A stretch of 64,000 nt of DNA from Chryseobacterium rhizoplanae (GTDB lineage Bacteria > Bacteroidota > Bacteroidia > Flavobacteriales > Weeksellaceae). Numbering within the stretch: the stretch's first letter is position 1; every line of letters starts with the position of its first letter. The stretch is taken from positions 185,207 through 249,206 of the forward strand of contig NZ_FXTC01000008.1 of the NCBI RefSeq assembly GCF_900182655.1, given 5' to 3'. A program made the translations under genes and the position numbers. Shown piece after piece: positions 28,401 to 34,634 of the stretch. The notes under the pieces are model-generated. The model did no database searches, was not told where the DNA came from, and worked only from the letters and a program-made list of their open reading frames with translations.

Positions 28401-29739
28401 TATAATCATGATCTCCGTCTCCTTCTACCATTACCATTTTATTTTTCTCATCAACAACTGATTTGTCTGCTACCCATTGTTTCTTGGCATAATCAAAGTG
28501 AAAGATTTTAATATCTTTTGGAGAAAACAATCCCAGTCTTTTGGTATCGTAAGGAATAGTAATCTTTGCTTTTTTCTCCAGCTTCCCGGACACTACTGAA
28601 AATCTGTAAGCGGCGTTATTCAATGTTACATTTTTAAGCCCCTGGGATACCGCAGGAATATCTTTTTCTCTTAATTTCAGAACTTCAATGTAAGCTGACT
28701 CTGATGTTCCCTTTTCTATAGAAACATTCATATTTTCATAGCTTATACTGAATTCTTTATCTTTTGAAATTTCAACACCTTTTGGTTTTGCATAGTAATG
28801 GTCAACTACTTTAAAGGCTTTTGTTGAAGCCGGAATTTTGTAAGCAGTAGTTATACCTCCTGCAATAACAGAGAATGAACCCTCTGCCTTATTTTTTTCT
28901 GAGAGTTTGACAACTTTTTCAAACTCACCATTTTTTACAGCAACAACTTCATTATTAACTACCACATCTGATAACGATGCTGTCTTTCCTTTTACATACA
29001 ACTGATCTCCTGACAGTGCAGAACTTACGATTAGATTATTATCAGACTTTTTATCTTTTTCAAAAACAATACGTAAGTTTTTTACTTTGTATTTTACCCC
29101 GGCTGAAGGTGAAGTAAATAATATGGAATTAGAACCTGTTTTAATCAGTTCCGAATTGATTTCCTCTTTTTGATGGCTCCATTTTGCGCTTGGAACAATA
29201 ATTCCTCCTCCTATCGCAATATTATGATTAATAGATCTGGATACTGACTCATGAGAAGCCAATCCAAATAAATCGTATTCAAGATATGCTACAGTGTTTT
29301 TTTCCGCAGATGGAATGTCAATGGTAAAGAAATTATCAGAAACTTCATCTTCTTCCTGATCCGTGAAGGCTCCAATAGTTCCTTCTTTTTCCTTTGATGG
29401 ATAAAAATTCTTATTGTCGACAGCAACATCATTTTTAAACTCAGAGAATCCTAAATTTTCCTTTGCTGAATTTAAAAATACAGAATGATTTTCACCTAAA
29501 ATATTCTTTTCAGGTAATTTTTCAGATTGTGTTAATTGATTAGGAGGATTTTCTTTTGCATCCTGATCAAGTAAATCAACTTTTTTATCAGTCCATTTAC
29601 TTATCAGCTCTTTTTTGAATACCTGTACCTTCTGCCTGTCTTCTTTGGTAAAGCTCGCAAAGACAAACATCAATGCAAAGAAGCCTATCAGTAAACAAGA
29701 CTTCCTGGTAACAGGAAATTGATCCGTATTTATTTTCAT
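19420..29739 (-). CDS. Giant SpvB/TcB-like Rhs polymorphic toxin, transglycosylase-like tip
   Basis: A 3439-residue secreted Rhs protein. A hydrophobic N-terminal segment (CLLIGFFALMFVFASF) is followed by a SpvB-type domain from about residue 470 (GDANMNYPIKVPAGLGGLQP). Six FG-GAP/VCBS-type motifs such as DINGDGYPD and DMNGDGFVD follow in a TcdB-like middle region, then many YD repeats, and the Rhs core end RETGLYYYGARYYNP...DPDG. By homology to TcB-TcC the repeats should form a cocoon around the toxin. The last 241 residues (3199-3439) are the variable tip: IMQESMMG with a candidate catalytic Glu near 3323, DIMQANV, AGIGLMYQ and NYNGGG recall SLT/lysozyme-fold lytic transglycosylases. It starts 8 bp after a T9SS-protein gene and is followed after 4 bp by a lipoprotein gene. 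Confidence 0.9.
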   Translation of the reverse strand: MKINTDQFPVTRKSCLLIGFFALMFVFASFTKEDRQKVQVFKKELISKWTDKKVDLLDQDAKENPPNQLTQSEKLPEKNILGENHSVFLNSAKENLGFSEFKNDVAVDNKNFYPSKEKEGTIGAFTDQEEDEVSDNFFTIDIPSAEKNTVAYLEYDLFGLASHESVSRSINHNIAIGGGIIVPSAKWSHQKEEINSELIKTGSNSILFTSPSAGVKYKVKNLRIVFEKDKKSDNNLIVSSALSGDQLYVKGKTASLSDVVVNNEVVAVKNGEFEKVVKLSEKNKAEGSFSVIAGGITTAYKIPASTKAFKVVDHYYAKPKGVEISKDKEFSISYENMNVSIEKGTSESAYIEVLKLREKDIPAVSQGLKNVTLNNAAYRFSVVSGKLEKKAKITIPYDTKRLGLFSPKDIKIFHFDYAKKQWVADKSVVDEKNKMVMVEGDGDHDYINGIISAPESPQTTAFSPTSISGLKAADPMAGMQLMNAPTANQKGDANMNYPIKVPAGLGGLQPSLAIGYNSGAGNGWMGEGWDLQGLSAITVDTRWGTPMFGSQETELYTLDGEMLVYPGGYLPHRHNNVSETSTDITTARQPRNATGKKQFYLRKNHDFTLIEREGNSIGTYSWTVTSTNGTKSYYGGSDNSVIKNSEGQIVHWGLRMIEDAHGNKMLFTYQNNTLDLGINNNITGGVYFHIQKITYGKNQDYSVTFIAETGISRKDININAKQGLKRVEPYLLKAIDIKHKTEKIRTYGVEYEDGQFNKTRLKRLYSQVYNIKLVNPLPIIDDYSFEYYNPVENNQIFGPDTQVQVQNSENVYNGLIENILKPSKINGNISSENGLNFRPAAGLNFFYSSNDAYGHLMFGFPFGYSTAEAKNAQQLIDFNGDGIQDMIYRTSSELKFSQGTLDQYGNLSFLPAKPLLNYNNNFTYTETKTNNSGWDMGAVVYSKSQIKSTSRGTTSTYLIDANSDGLVDIVNNGQVWFNKYNKISQQPEMTKHSEFTENMVVKDKPIAPPVLPPVDPIVTPDVPAVPITDVVKVWIASQDGYITIKDNISVPPYTGDPNDLPIKMYYSVEAPYMSSGASVNTRVYLTELNPGGLAKNISISKYNDYYTEMNTISPGSNAVSNQVGAANSSNRIFVKSGEKVYIRLHKSQNKNLEVNSNPEVIYVDPSTGSPLSSKFIFQDQFKLNNGNYGSNFLTNNLLSSVYLDGTGTANITVGSVNFTSSTDSFTFKVIAENANTGAVTVLHSSEYIQSYDPFITEAFTGTLNVNSSEPVYLKFIVESDSHASFLNSNWKDKIKVNYNAVSNNNTSVNVELYPVAQYPSYAVTQLRGRIDLRSTQDNPNIVSGKRAYGVQIDKGVTNFSTLSTGSFYYVIKTGSTVMGKRKVTVAANGANSVIKEEDMIGAFDVPGVSPINFYKGDLTIPEFGQPHLVNIQVYCKTDGDYALFNKYSQYFQGKPFKIYGSGELITSVPPTSVNTAMYNPKTAVYNNWGQFLYNPGIIEAYTYGKPIEAEAMAPGNVAQNTYPQCIQQPPLTAEELAKCIDNLPNANPNTGNNTVSQFVSPMKPHSSLVNTGGTNYTVKSIWVGAGENQFASASSFKDDETVNYFNNPIPNTPSVIPTTLVTGALSLDTTMKAISRKQSSYTRNTTNTLSVSSGNISGSAAESETVPWGNGSIETQTFSDINGDGYPDMVYPESIQMTNSVGSLEDISLVSSGGFPTDSNTYQKMNSLGFSYNLFSASGRISVNGLLGTTSKGDASMPWSGSGSVSAGVTKYFNSFDSGRNFWMDINGDGLPDRVVAGGDLNMGVMLNLGKKLLTRKPVENMLTYRSHPIGSENISIGGGLGSSANMSALSSFGFGISASLGGSASKGTADVVYEDINGDGLIDILEVKNCDGLAGCVKSTSVRYNLGHKFDAAIPLLKTVGNVDFTEESGSYNGYFSFGGHFMLNIGPIPIIPPAPILNLFIKVGAGATANLGINVSDTQKAFRDMNGDGFVDLVVDNNNGFIVNYSLIGKTNKLKSVTQNITKGKYIIDYQFTQPNYGDPHAKLVVKDVKILNPDVFSTDYTLSSTEKDIVTRYKFENSRYDRRERDNFGFEKVTREEINIDGNPYRRTEDTYYNTSYFLNGLIKESKTLSGNDELISKVIYNYRLYKFKDNTTKIDPNYLTESFDTGGTEGRKMATVLLNTKINTRFENGGQIETTEKMEYDYNTGLISNYIYTSPTNSYKSVITYWTGLNKNMIEIPKEINVYDGTGSTLLRKRKTQDVNVNTGDIGKYIVFDGSQDIITDYTYEPSGNVKTVTYPPDESQNRYSISYEYDDETGKYVIRTTDAFGYISFGQYSPYLDVLTKSTDITGNVIQYGYDDYGRPISIIEPYSPANVSTITHSYYYDHYGMPSSDQNIKIFRARTSHYDADHTNNLINTDSYSDFMGRVIQVKKDIDVSGVEKRSVSGRSIFDVFGRTIEQYHPVQEDQMTDNLNLSIAQNVVRTSYDHSDRINSMKDEDGVMKNLTYQIEGNLLKTTEEFDVMKTETFANAEGQVVEKINYLSSDPLSTKFEYNTIGELLNVTDPQGIKTTYKYNLAGRRTEMLHPDKGLTTYVYDAAGHLTWFGTPNLANDPTIQTHQIHYKYDKNRLTDIILPDLPSGVTNPNNVHYDYMPANSGNNSGRITTKTDGTGYTNYNYGKLGEVISETRRIFGYNIPTMEFKTDYVYDSWNRLKKLTYPDGEQLTYSYDLGGNLKTVTNGSYNYIQNIKYDLYEQRTAANYGNGTRTDYSYIATNRRLNHFGLWSNSNAFLSNSYEYDKRGNIIRLANDVGVTPNQMGGTYAFKYGYDTLNRLIGTESDMGLNDKGGTPTTPNTSPYAQSNSHFELRKVTYNESGGIVLKEQVHQIDQQPNPLNTYSNNYKYIPETHKVKTIIDGNISGTQQLFAYDENGNTIEHVDEFGSKKMFWDEQDRLKAFYSDDSGVYQYYAYDDKGERTIKYNLHGSSQLYQNGELVDPGSLSLTDYTLYPNPYVTVSLNGQYTKHYFEGATRFASRVMDGSNIFVPLNLRTSDQGTAMKELDPSVDFKTYLEKAGVGDISLSELNTLNGPTSQLGLYYLHNDHLGTATFVTNSSAQSTQFFLNLPFGETMLEQKTGVYDNPYKFNAKELDRETGLYYYGARYYNPRASIWYGVDPLAEKYPSWSPYVYTFDNPIRFTDPDGQAPNDIVFMGVNGREIHRIKSNTVFKTYMIDINAKSVAVSGLTANGGKGWIEAVMPNVIQEKGGGNTTGSIYQKYDYLIASETGYFNQYKNAGITPKHTNGLSIDDASTVPDLDPTLVKATIMQESMMGTYDENPNDLNNPKSDIMQANVYYSEFSNDWANGHKTQFGLTKGGGATPEQSVSAGIGLMYQKGLTTSKGKTKWTGGRTWDNASKNYNGGGASNYGNVLKMRDSAKKPQPKNY

Positions 29740-29747
29740 GGTATAGT

Positions 29748-31130
29748 TTAATCAACGATTAATTTGAACGTTTTTATGATTTTTTTATCTTGAATAAGAT
29801 TAATAATGTAAGCACTTTGAACTTCCAGCTGACCAGTGTAATGATTTGATTTTCGATCAATATTATCAAATTTGACCAATCTTCCTGATCCATCATAAAT
29901 GGAAATTCCAAGTCCTTCCATAGGAGGGAAAGTAACTGTAAAAGTTTGTCCTTTTTTAACTGGATTCGGATAAAGATTAATTTTAGTGAGATTCAGTGAT
30001 AACTCCCCGTTAATTAATAATCCGGAATCTGGATTTTGATTCGCTCGTTCATTCTTAGCATTTTTCAATGGACTTACTGCAAAAGTGAAATGAGCTGTAT
30101 CACCACTATCAAAATCATTAAGGAAATCAACTTTATTAAAAATGATATAATTTGCAGCTTCAGATCCTTGAACTTTCAGAATACTTCCGTCAGGTTTTTT
30201 CAGGAACATCCAATAAGCAATAGGTAAAGACCTTGGATTCACCGTTTCTTTCAATATTCTTACACTATAATCGGTTTTAGGAACTTTATTACCTATAAAG
30301 TTAATTTCCCAGTTTTTTTGCAAAACATCAAAGGTACCATCGTTTTTTAAAGCCAGTTCATTATTATCATCAGACCAAATAACAAACTGATTATTCTCAA
30401 AAACCGCCTGATTCTCTATATTCGTTCTTTCAATAGAATTTTTCCCAATTGTTAAAAACAAATCAGCCTGATTGGAAGACTGTTTTTGGTAGAGTTCATT
30501 CCCATTGTCTCTTCCTAATCCAGTGGGTTTATACCTAAATTCTTTATGTTTTTCAGGATCCCAGATTACCTTTCCATCACTGCTATAATATTTCCCCTTT
30601 TCAAGTGAAATTCCGTATTTAATAGAGAGATAGGAGTGTATTTTACCAAGATCTGAAGATTTTGCTTTTCTTGGAAAAAATATCATCTCATAAAGATTCT
30701 GATCTTCAAATTTAATTTTCAAGCTATCAGATTTATCACGGTTCGGTTCTGCAACTGCTACAAACGAAAAAATACTTGGTCTTTTTTTAATTTCAACAGT
30801 TTTTTCTCCACCAGTTTTAAAGTTGCTATTTCCCAGCGAAATCTTTTTCTCAGTATTTTCCCATATCAATTCATCTTCCTTCGATCGGTGGACCGCTGTA
30901 AGAGTATGGCTCTTGTTTTTACTGTATTTAATATATTTTTTGAAAAGCTTATCCTTGATACCACAATGAAAATTGAGTAAATTTTCATCTTTGCACCTCG
31001 TTACTTCGCGAAGTGTTGGATTGGATTTTTCCCATAGCTGGGCATCAGATCCCACTAATTGAGAATAAACAGACACAGAACACGATAAACAAATTACCGC
31101 GAATGCCTTAGAATAAAAAGGGTTATACAT
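29748..31130 (-). CDS. T9SS type A sorting-domain protein with DUF8202-like region
   Basis: A 460-residue secreted protein: signal peptide (AFAVICLSCSVSVYSQ) and a central region resembling DUF8202 of Bacteroidetes surface proteins (EIHSYL-like IHSYLSIKYGISLEKGKYY, then GLGRDNGNELYQKQS at about 207-221). A C-terminal T9SS sorting domain begins LYPNPVKKGQTFTV (about 383-396), and the protein ends KTFKLIVD. It should be exported through the type IX secretion system and attached to or released from the surface. It ends 8 bp before the Rhs start, so the two are co-transcribed. A carrier or surface partner role for the Rhs protein is inference. Confidence 0.85.
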   Translation of the reverse strand: MYNPFYSKAFAVICLSCSVSVYSQLVGSDAQLWEKSNPTLREVTRCKDENLLNFHCGIKDKLFKKYIKYSKNKSHTLTAVHRSKEDELIWENTEKKISLGNSNFKTGGEKTVEIKKRPSIFSFVAVAEPNRDKSDSLKIKFEDQNLYEMIFFPRKAKSSDLGKIHSYLSIKYGISLEKGKYYSSDGKVIWDPEKHKEFRYKPTGLGRDNGNELYQKQSSNQADLFLTIGKNSIERTNIENQAVFENNQFVIWSDDNNELALKNDGTFDVLQKNWEINFIGNKVPKTDYSVRILKETVNPRSLPIAYWMFLKKPDGSILKVQGSEAANYIIFNKVDFLNDFDSGDTAHFTFAVSPLKNAKNERANQNPDSGLLINGELSLNLTKINLYPNPVKKGQTFTVTFPPMEGLGISIYDGSGRLVKFDNIDRKSNHYTGQLEVQSAYIINLIQDKKIIKTFKLIVD

Positions 31131-31297
31131 GTGCTAGATATTTTTTACTAATGGATAGTCGACAGAAGCCAACCGAAGTTTAGATTGAAAAATTCATCAA
31201 AAAGAAAACTATCTTAGAAATTCAGGTATATGATAGTATATAAAGATGGAAATGACTGATTTTTTCATGGAATTATTATGGTTTTAGGTTTTTTTTG

Positions 31298-31326
31298 CAA
31301 ATCTACAAAAGAAACATATACCACAA
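31298..31326 (-). promoter_or_regulatory. Promoter of the T9SS-Rhs operon
   Basis: TAGATTTG (-7, 31298-31305) with TTG (-33, 31324-31326) and an 18-bp spacer on the minus strand. Transcription from here would give a 5' leader of about 160 nt before ATG 31130. The leader has no obvious long hairpin. Confidence 0.55.
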
Positions 31327-31595
31327 GTTTTTTTAAAACAATTTTTAACAGAGAGAAAAAAAATTATAACTCTTTCATGTGGTAGAACGATCAATGAGAA
31401 ATAATTATTAAAAACAGAACCCATGAACAAACGGTTTCAAATTTCAAAAAAGAGAAAAAAAATGAAAATTTTTCCATCATTTTTCAAACACGATAAGTCA
31501 ATGGTTATTAACCAGGTAAAGTTAATAAAATTCTATTCACTAAAAATTAATTAAAAATTATTCTTCATTTTATTTTTTTATTTAAAAAAGTATTG
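31327..31595. other. AT-rich spacer upstream of the Rhs operon
   Basis: About 270 bp of strongly AT-rich DNA between the divergent Rhs operon and the second tRNA cluster. I see no gene, repeat or RNA in it. Confidence 0.6.
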
Positions 31596-31603
31596 TACCT
31601 TTG
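31596..31603 (+). promoter_or_regulatory. -7 box TACCTTTG of the second tRNA cluster
   Basis: An exact TAnnTTTG match, 42 bp before tRNA-Pro copy 2, nearly the same spacing as at the first cluster's lead tRNA. The surrounding sequence (CTTTGCAACCGCAAAAACG) differs from that of cluster 1, so the promoters are not part of the duplication. Confidence 0.65.
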
Positions 31604-31645
31604 CAACCGCAAAAACGAAGTAAATATCGTTACTGATGACACCCT

Positions 31646-31720
31646 CGGGGCGTAGCGTAGTCCGGTCATCGCGCCTGGTTTGGGACCAGGAGGTCGCAGG
31701 TTCGAATCCTGCCGCCCCGA
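31646..31720 (+). tRNA. tRNA-Pro (anticodon TGG), copy 2
   Basis: Identical in its 75 nt to the copy at 14845-14919. It begins the second arm of the direct repeat. Confidence 0.95.
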
Positions 31721-31751
31721 CTGTTTTAGTAGTTTTCTCAAAATTACTTAT

Positions 31752-31825
31752 GGGTGCGTAGCTCAGCTGGATAGAGCATCTGCCTTCTAAGCAGACGGTC
31801 AAAGGTTCGAATCCTTTCGCGCTCA
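31752..31825 (+). tRNA. tRNA-Arg (anticodon TCT), copy 2
   Basis: Identical in its 74 nt to the copy at 14952-15025. The spacer from tRNA-Pro differs from copy 1 only by one substitution and a one-base length change. Confidence 0.95.
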
Positions 31826-31828
31826 CTT

Positions 31829-31859
31829 AAAACTCACAATTTTCATTGTGAGTTTTTTT
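31829..31859 (+). terminator. Terminator after tRNA-Arg copy 2
   Basis: The same 12-bp stem, TTTC loop and T7 tract as at 15029-15059. Confidence 0.9.
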
Positions 31860-31872
31860 GTTTTTAATAACT

Positions 31873-31949
31873 TCATGCAGCAAGATCAGACAAGATACAG
31901 CATCCCGATTTCAGTCGGGACGGCAAAGGTTCGAATCCTTTCGCGCTCA
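31873..31949 (+). pseudogene. Chimeric tRNA-Arg remnant in cluster 2
   Basis: The same architecture as the remnant at 15073-15151: CATGCAGCAAGATCAGACAAG, a changed anticodon arm (CCCGATTTCAGTCGGG), then the intact tRNA-Arg T arm and 3' acceptor strand. The 5' acceptor is missing. It is followed by its own, different terminator. Confidence 0.7.
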
Positions 31950-31952
31950 CAC

Positions 31953-31984
31953 AAAGACTTACTGAAAACAGTGAGTCTTTTTTT
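31953..31984 (+). terminator. Terminator after the cluster 2 tRNA remnant
   Basis: Stem AAAGACTTACTG/CAGTGAGTCTTT (one T-G pair) with an AAAA loop and a T tract. The sequence differs from the other three terminators of these clusters. Confidence 0.85.
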
Positions 31985-32068
31985 GTGTTTACTCTTTATC
32001 AAAAATTATAAGTATTCAAGAGTTATTGCGAATACAATTTACTTCAATTGATTTATCGTATTGTACAA

Positions 32069-32095
32069 TTTGACAAAATTTGTTTTTTTGTCAAA
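32069..32095. promoter_or_regulatory. TetR operator candidate 1 (TTTGACA-N13-TGTCAAA)
   Basis: A perfect 7-bp inverted repeat with a 13-bp spacer. It sits 8 bp upstream of the TATTTTTG -7 box of the tetR gene, so a bound repressor would block the promoter. An identical arrangement occurs at 32756-32782. Confidence 0.75.
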
Positions 32096-32102
32096 AATAT
32101 TT

Positions 32103-32110
32103 TATTTTTG
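32103..32110 (+). promoter_or_regulatory. -7 box TATTTTTG of the tetR gene
   Basis: A TAnnTTTG match 28 bp before ATG 32139. A TTTG lies in the right position for a -33 element near 32087-32090, inside the operator. Confidence 0.6.
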
Positions 32111-32138
32111 TATTCCTATTTCAGATAATTTTCAGACA

Positions 32139-32738
32139 ATGTCATCTCACACAGAACAAGATCAGCTTTCACAACAAATTCTGGAGACCGCTTCAGGACT
32201 GTATTTGAAGTATGGTTTAAAGAAGGTGACAATGGATGATATTTCAAAAGCAGTTGGTAAAAGCAGAACTTCAATTTATTATTATTATAAAAATCGGGAG
32301 GAAGTATTTCAGGCGGTTTTGGAAAATCTGATCAAGGAAGTTATTTCCGAGATTGATTCCAGGATGAAGAAGAAAAGAACTTTCGAAGGAAAAATCCAGG
32401 AGTTTTGTCTTGCTAAAGTAAAAACATCGGAAGAAAGATCTTCATTTTTCAGAGCTATAGAAGCAGGAATGGACAATGAAGAGAAGTCAAAACACATCAC
32501 CGATGCCCACAACAGAATGATGGAAGCAGAAAGAAACCTCCTGTTGAATTTATTCTCAACAAGTATTAGCAAAGGTTCAATTCCAAAAGTTGCCATTGAG
32601 GAACAGGAAATCATCATCTTTATTCTACAGAGCAGTATCAGGGGAATAAGGCGCGAGATGAGTTTAAAAAACAATTTCGAGAACTTAAACAGTACAGTAA
32701 GCACTCTAACCTCTATGGTTATTAAACATATTGGGTAA
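32139..32738 (+). CDS. TetR/AcrR-family transcriptional regulator
   Basis: A 199-residue repressor-type protein. The N-terminal helix-turn-helix reads KKVTMDDISKAVGKSRTSIY (about residues 26-45), followed by YYYKNREEVF, the usual TetR ending of helix 3-4. The rest is an all-helical ligand domain without recognisable specificity. The start at ATG 32139 was preferred over an in-frame TTG at 32061, which lies upstream of the promoter. It is followed in the same direction by an MFS exporter and an isochorismatase-like gene. Identical operators before this gene and before the exporter indicate autoregulation and control of the exporter. Confidence 0.9.
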   Translation: MSSHTEQDQLSQQILETASGLYLKYGLKKVTMDDISKAVGKSRTSIYYYYKNREEVFQAVLENLIKEVISEIDSRMKKKRTFEGKIQEFCLAKVKTSEERSSFFRAIEAGMDNEEKSKHITDAHNRMMEAERNLLLNLFSTSISKGSIPKVAIEEQEIIIFILQSSIRGIRREMSLKNNFENLNSTVSTLTSMVIKHIG

Positions 32739-32755
32739 AAATTTTTTATTTCAAT

Positions 32756-32782
32756 TTTGACACTTTTACATTATTTGTCAAA
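32756..32782. promoter_or_regulatory. TetR operator candidate 2 (TTTGACA-N13-TGTCAAA)
   Basis: The same half-sites and the same 13-bp spacing as at 32069-32095, located 15 bp before the ATG of the MFS gene. The spacers differ, so the conservation is confined to the half-sites. Confidence 0.75.
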
Positions 32783-32797
32783 TAGTCTATTAAAAAA

Positions 32798-34077
32798 ATG
32801 AACAAATTAAGTAATATCAGTACATTCCGGGCCTTCAGAAGCACCAATTACACATTGTATTTTTTCGGGCGTTCTGTCTCTCAATTTGGGACATGGATGC
32901 AGCGTACAGCAGTAGTATGGGTTGTATACAGCATGACCGAGTCTGCTTTTATGCTGGGCTCACCATTTTTGCAGAACAATTCCCTTCATTTTTATTTTCA
33001 GCGTTCGGCGGGGTTGCTGCAGATTGGTATAACCGGTATAAAATTATACAGATCACTCAAATTTTATCATTAATACAGGCATCTCTTCTAGCTTTCCTGG
33101 TAATGACGGGACATCAGAATATATGGAGTTTCATTATACTCAGCGTTTTTCTCGGCATTATCAACGCTTATGACATTCCGGCCCGTCAGGCTATGATTAA
33201 TGAAGTGGTAACGGATGATGAAGACCTTCCAAGTGCTCTTTCTCTGAGTGCTGCCATGGCAAGTATCGCTAAATTGGCGGGCCCTGCCCTTTCCGGAATT
33301 ATCCTCCAAAAATTCGGAGCGGGAACATGTTTTCTTATCAATGCAGCCAGTTTTGCAGCGGTAATGCTTTCGATTTCTTTGATGAAGATAAAGATCATTC
33401 CGAAAAAAACAACTAAAAAAGGAACTTTTACAGAATTAGCTGAGGGTTTCAGGTACCTGAAAAAAGAACCATCCATCAGTCTGGTTATTATTATGCTGGG
33501 TATTACAGGTTTGCTGATTTTGCCTTACGATACGTTAATTCCTGTGTATGCAAAGGAAATCTTCAAAGGTAATGCTAAGACGTTCGGTTATATTTCCAGT
33601 TTCATTGGGATTGGGGCAGTTCTCGGAACGGTATTTCTGGCTTCTCTGAAGAAAGGGGCATCCATGAGGAATATTCTCATCCTGAGTACAGTTATTCTGA
33701 GTATTGGATTGATATGCTTTTCGTATGCAACCAATTTCTATTGGTCTATGTTCTTTGCAGCGCTTACAGGATTGGGTGGTGTCGCACAGTTTACCACCTG
33801 TAATATTATCGTACAGTCTGAGGTGATTCCCGAGATGCGATCAAGAGCGATCAGTATTTTGCTAACTGCCATATTCGGGATGCTGCCTCTGGGAAGTGTA
33901 CTTATTGGGTTTATCTCCGAGAAAATAGGAGCACCAAAAACATTATTACTGGAAGGAATTGCGGGAATTTTAGTTGCTATTGTCTTCAGACGTTTATTAT
34001 TTAAAACGAATAAGACAAAAGCAGTGAACAACCAACTTTTAGAAGAATCTGAGGAACAATTTATTAATAAAGTGTAA
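32798..34077 (+). pseudogene. MFS exporter, single frameshift near residue 54
   Basis: Major-facilitator drug/siderophore exporter of the EntS-like group. The N-terminal frame from ATG 32798 encodes FRSTNYTLYFFGRSVSQFG...GTWMQRTAVVWVVYSMTESAFMLG. The rest (LTIFAEQFPSFLFSAFGGVA and onward to 34077) is in another frame. Loss of one base near 32957-32960 explains this: one added base gives a continuous protein of about 426 residues with 12 helices. The downstream frame could start inside at ATG 32893, but it would lack the first helix and begin with nonsense residues. It could be a sequencing error or a real inactivation. A TetR-type operator precedes it. Confidence 0.82.
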
Positions 34078-34082
34078 TTAAA

Positions 34083-34634
34083 ATGGAAAACATAAAAACA
34101 GCATTATTGGTGATGGACATGCAGTCATCAATATTAAGCAACTTACCTGACACACAAGAATTGATATCTAATGTCAACAAGGTTATTAAAGCGGCCAGAA
34201 ACCGCCAAATTCCGGTTATTTATATCAAAGTAGGGTTCAGACAGGGAATGCCGGAAATAAACTCTAATAACAAAGTATTTTCAGGAATTAAACAACATAT
34301 GGCAGATGTCAATATGAAAGAATGGACCGCCATTCATCCTGAGCTTAGCCCTGAAGAGGAAGACATTGTTATTACCAAAAGAAGGTTCAGTGCTTTTACA
34401 GGAAGTGATTTTGAAGTAGTTCTGCGTGGTCTGAATATTCAACATTTGGTACTGACAGGAGTGTCTACAAGCGGTGTTGTTCTATCTACAGTGAGAGAAG
34501 CCTCAGATAAAGATTACAAACTCACAGTGATTGAAGATTGTTGTAAAGACGGAGATGAAGAAGTACATCATCTGCTGATGAGAAAAGTTTTCCCAAGGCA
34601 GGCTGATGTCATTAAAGTAAACGACTGGATATAA
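34083..34634 (+). CDS. Isochorismatase-like protein lacking the nucleophilic Cys
   Basis: A 183-residue protein of the isochorismatase/cysteine-hydrolase fold. Asp12 (LLVMDMQ) and Lys99 (VITKRRFSAF) of the usual triad are present. The cysteine position in the motif normally read as GVxTxxCVxST is Val132 in GVSTSGVVLST. Such GVSTSGVVLST proteins form a recognisable subgroup, so this is probably not an error. They may use a different chemistry, as isochorismatase proper also lacks the Cys role, or be non-catalytic. It starts 5 bp after the MFS gene and probably shares its TetR-controlled transcript. Confidence 0.88.
   Translation: MENIKTALLVMDMQSSILSNLPDTQELISNVNKVIKAARNRQIPVIYIKVGFRQGMPEINSNNKVFSGIKQHMADVNMKEWTAIHPELSPEEEDIVITKRRFSAFTGSDFEVVLRGLNIQHLVLTGVSTSGVVLSTVREASDKDYKLTVIEDCCKDGDEEVHHLLMRKVFPRQADVIKVNDWI

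Noticed and set aside
31578..31826. Minus-strand open frame across the second tRNA cluster
   Set aside because: It is the antisense of tRNA-Pro and tRNA-Arg; its residues only reflect tRNA sequence.
14845..31860. Integrative element or prophage between the tRNA repeats
   Set aside because: No integrase, recombinase, phage or conjugation gene was found in the interval. Only passive recombination between the tRNA repeats is supported.
31848..32051. Plus-strand frame after the second tRNA cluster
   Set aside because: It runs through a terminator and a tRNA remnant and has no coding character.
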